Positions 4,998 to 5,803 of a stretch of DNA of 5,803 nucleotides are shown here, piece by piece. This DNA comes from Coriobacteriales bacterium (GTDB lineage: Bacteria > Actinomycetota > Coriobacteriia > Coriobacteriales > UBA8131), in the NCBI GenBank assembly GCA_031261765.1, contig JAISJA010000025.1:1-5803 (forward strand), written 5' to 3'. How positions within the stretch are numbered: the first letter of the stretch is position 1; each line of letters begins with the position of its first letter. The notes under the pieces are model-generated. The model worked only from the letters and a program-made list of their open reading frames with translations. It made no database searches and had not been told where the DNA came from. The position numbers and the translations under genes are program-made.

Positions 4998-5803
4998 ATG
5001 GAGCGTAATAATAATGAGCACCGTAAGCATGTGGTTGTCTCCGCGCGTCAGCCGGAGCTCATAAACACGTTACAAGCCGCGTTCACGACGCTAGACGCCG
5101 AGACGCGTTTCATAAGCGCGCTGCCGTTGGACGCAACTGGCGTCTGGACGGGCGAGGGCCAAGGCGTGAAACCGGGCACGAAACCAAGCGTGAATCCGGA
5201 TGCGAAGTCGAGGGCGAAACCGGACGCGAAGCCGAACACGCGGTTCGATGCCCAAACGTCCAACAATCCGTCTGCGCCTGACCTTATAATATTGGAGACG
5301 GACGCTAAGATAATAGCGCTTTTAGAGCATATAGAGAATTCCGTAGCCGCATATGGCCCCGTAGCCATGATGTTCGTTTTAGAGGCCGGAGTGCTGCCGT
5401 TCCTTCATCTGCCGCAAAGGTTGCCATGCGATTTCATAGTGAAGGGCGCGCCCAGTTTGGAATACCAGATACGCGCGCGCCGTCTGTTGTGGCCGCATGA
5501 CGCCCCGGGCGCAGACGACGTGGTAGAGTCTGACGGCCTTGTCATAAACCTGGCGTCATACCAGGTATCCATAGACGGCAAACCGCTTGCCTTAACGACG
5601 TTGGAGTACTCACTGTTAACGTTCCTGGTCACACACGCAGACCGTGCGTATCCGCGCGACGCGCTGTTAAGGCGCATATGGGGATACGAGTATTATGGCG
5701 GCGCCAGGACGGTGGACGTGCACGTGCGCCGCTTACGCGCTAAACTTGGCGAGAAGCTGAGTGCGCACATAAAGACCATACGCGGCGTCGGTTATATGTG
5801 GGC
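4998..5803 (+). CDS. glnR: GlnR-like orphan OmpR-family nitrogen regulator (3' end outside window)
   Basis: The frame is open from ATG 4998 to the right edge: 268 residues, probably lacking only a few at the end because the wing motif GVGYMW is reached. The C-terminal winged helix (about 178-268) contains [24 protein letters not shown] (229-252), nearly the signature of actinobacterial GlnR, which controls ammonium-assimilation genes without ordinary phosphorylation. The N-terminal half (about 11-172) is a degenerate receiver. Strand 1 (HVVVSA) lacks the acidic pair. Strand 3 reads PDLIILE (94-100), with Glu where the phospho-Asp should be. A Lys survives in DFIVKG (145-150). A 40-50 residue linker with tetrapeptide repeats is inserted between strands 2 and 3. 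ATG 4971 is in frame upstream, but it would place the promoter and operator inside the coding sequence. A general OmpR-type regulator is the fallback identity. Confidence 0.85.
   Translation, partial: [268 protein letters not shown]
5166..5249 (+). repeat. Seven-fold 12-base (tetrapeptide) repeat in the glnR receiver
   Basis: Codons 57-84 form seven consecutive four-residue units of the pattern [V/T/A]-[K/N/R]-P-x (for example [16 protein letters not shown]). The fourth unit (Ser) and the seventh (Phe) have lost the proline. At DNA level this is a diverged 12-base minisatellite built on GCGAAACCGGAC-like units. The segment is Pro/Lys-rich and probably an exposed, disordered loop between strands 2 and 3 of the receiver-like domain. 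Confidence 0.85.

Noticed and set aside
4973..4998. Firmicutes-type TnrA/GlnR box (TGTNA-N7-TNACA)
   Set aside because: TGTTA and TGTAA half-sites occur, but no TNACA lies at the required distance on either strand. The actinobacterial form fits exactly.
5048..5677. Two minus-strand open frames across the glnR-like gene
   Set aside because: The + strand frame encodes an unmistakable winged-helix domain. The regular FxxGF-like pattern of the first shadow only mirrors the 12-base repeat.

Overview
The window (5,803 bases, GC roughly in the mid-50s by eye) is dense bacterial chromosome with no phage, IS or plasmid genes. The best lineage clue is the last gene. It encodes an orphan OmpR-type regulator whose DNA-binding domain carries the signature of the nitrogen regulator GlnR of Actinomycetota ([23 protein letters not shown]). 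A type III glutamine synthetase lies beside it, which within that phylum suggests Coriobacteriia or a relative; this placement is tentative. Isoleucine is written overwhelmingly as ATA in all five genes, an unusual habit at this GC content.

Left part (1-2607, + strand): the 3' end of a yceD/DUF177 gene overlaps aroA (EPSP synthase, shikimate pathway) by four bases. After a 65-base gap, which holds a hairpin across the aroA stop codon and a TATAAT box, comes cmk (CMP/dCMP kinase). The three genes read as one housekeeping transcription unit, possibly with an internal promoter before cmk. aroA is longer than usual because of two low-complexity insertions; one is a perfect 40-base direct duplication (period 42) just before the catalytic DHR motif.

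Middle (2608-2779): the convergent intergenic region between cmk and glnN holds no gene. It contains a 56-base stem-loop with perfect 19-bp arms, a smaller GC-rich palindrome, and a 21-bp tandem repeat that runs up to the glnN stop codon.

Right part (2780-5803): glnN (type III glutamine synthetase, - strand) and a glnR-like regulator (+ strand, cut by the window edge) are divergent. Their 121-base shared control region holds a match to the actinobacterial GlnR operator (GTAAC-n6-GAAAC). The operator overlaps the proposed -35 of glnN and the extended -10 of glnR. The glnR transcript looks leaderless, while the glnN transcript would begin with a 43-nt two-tier stem-loop. Together these suggest a compact nitrogen-control module in which the regulator controls both itself and the adjacent ammonium-assimilation enzyme. 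The regulator has an atypical receiver: Glu at the phospho-acceptor position, no acidic pair after strand beta-1, and a seven-fold tetrapeptide repeat inserted in the domain.
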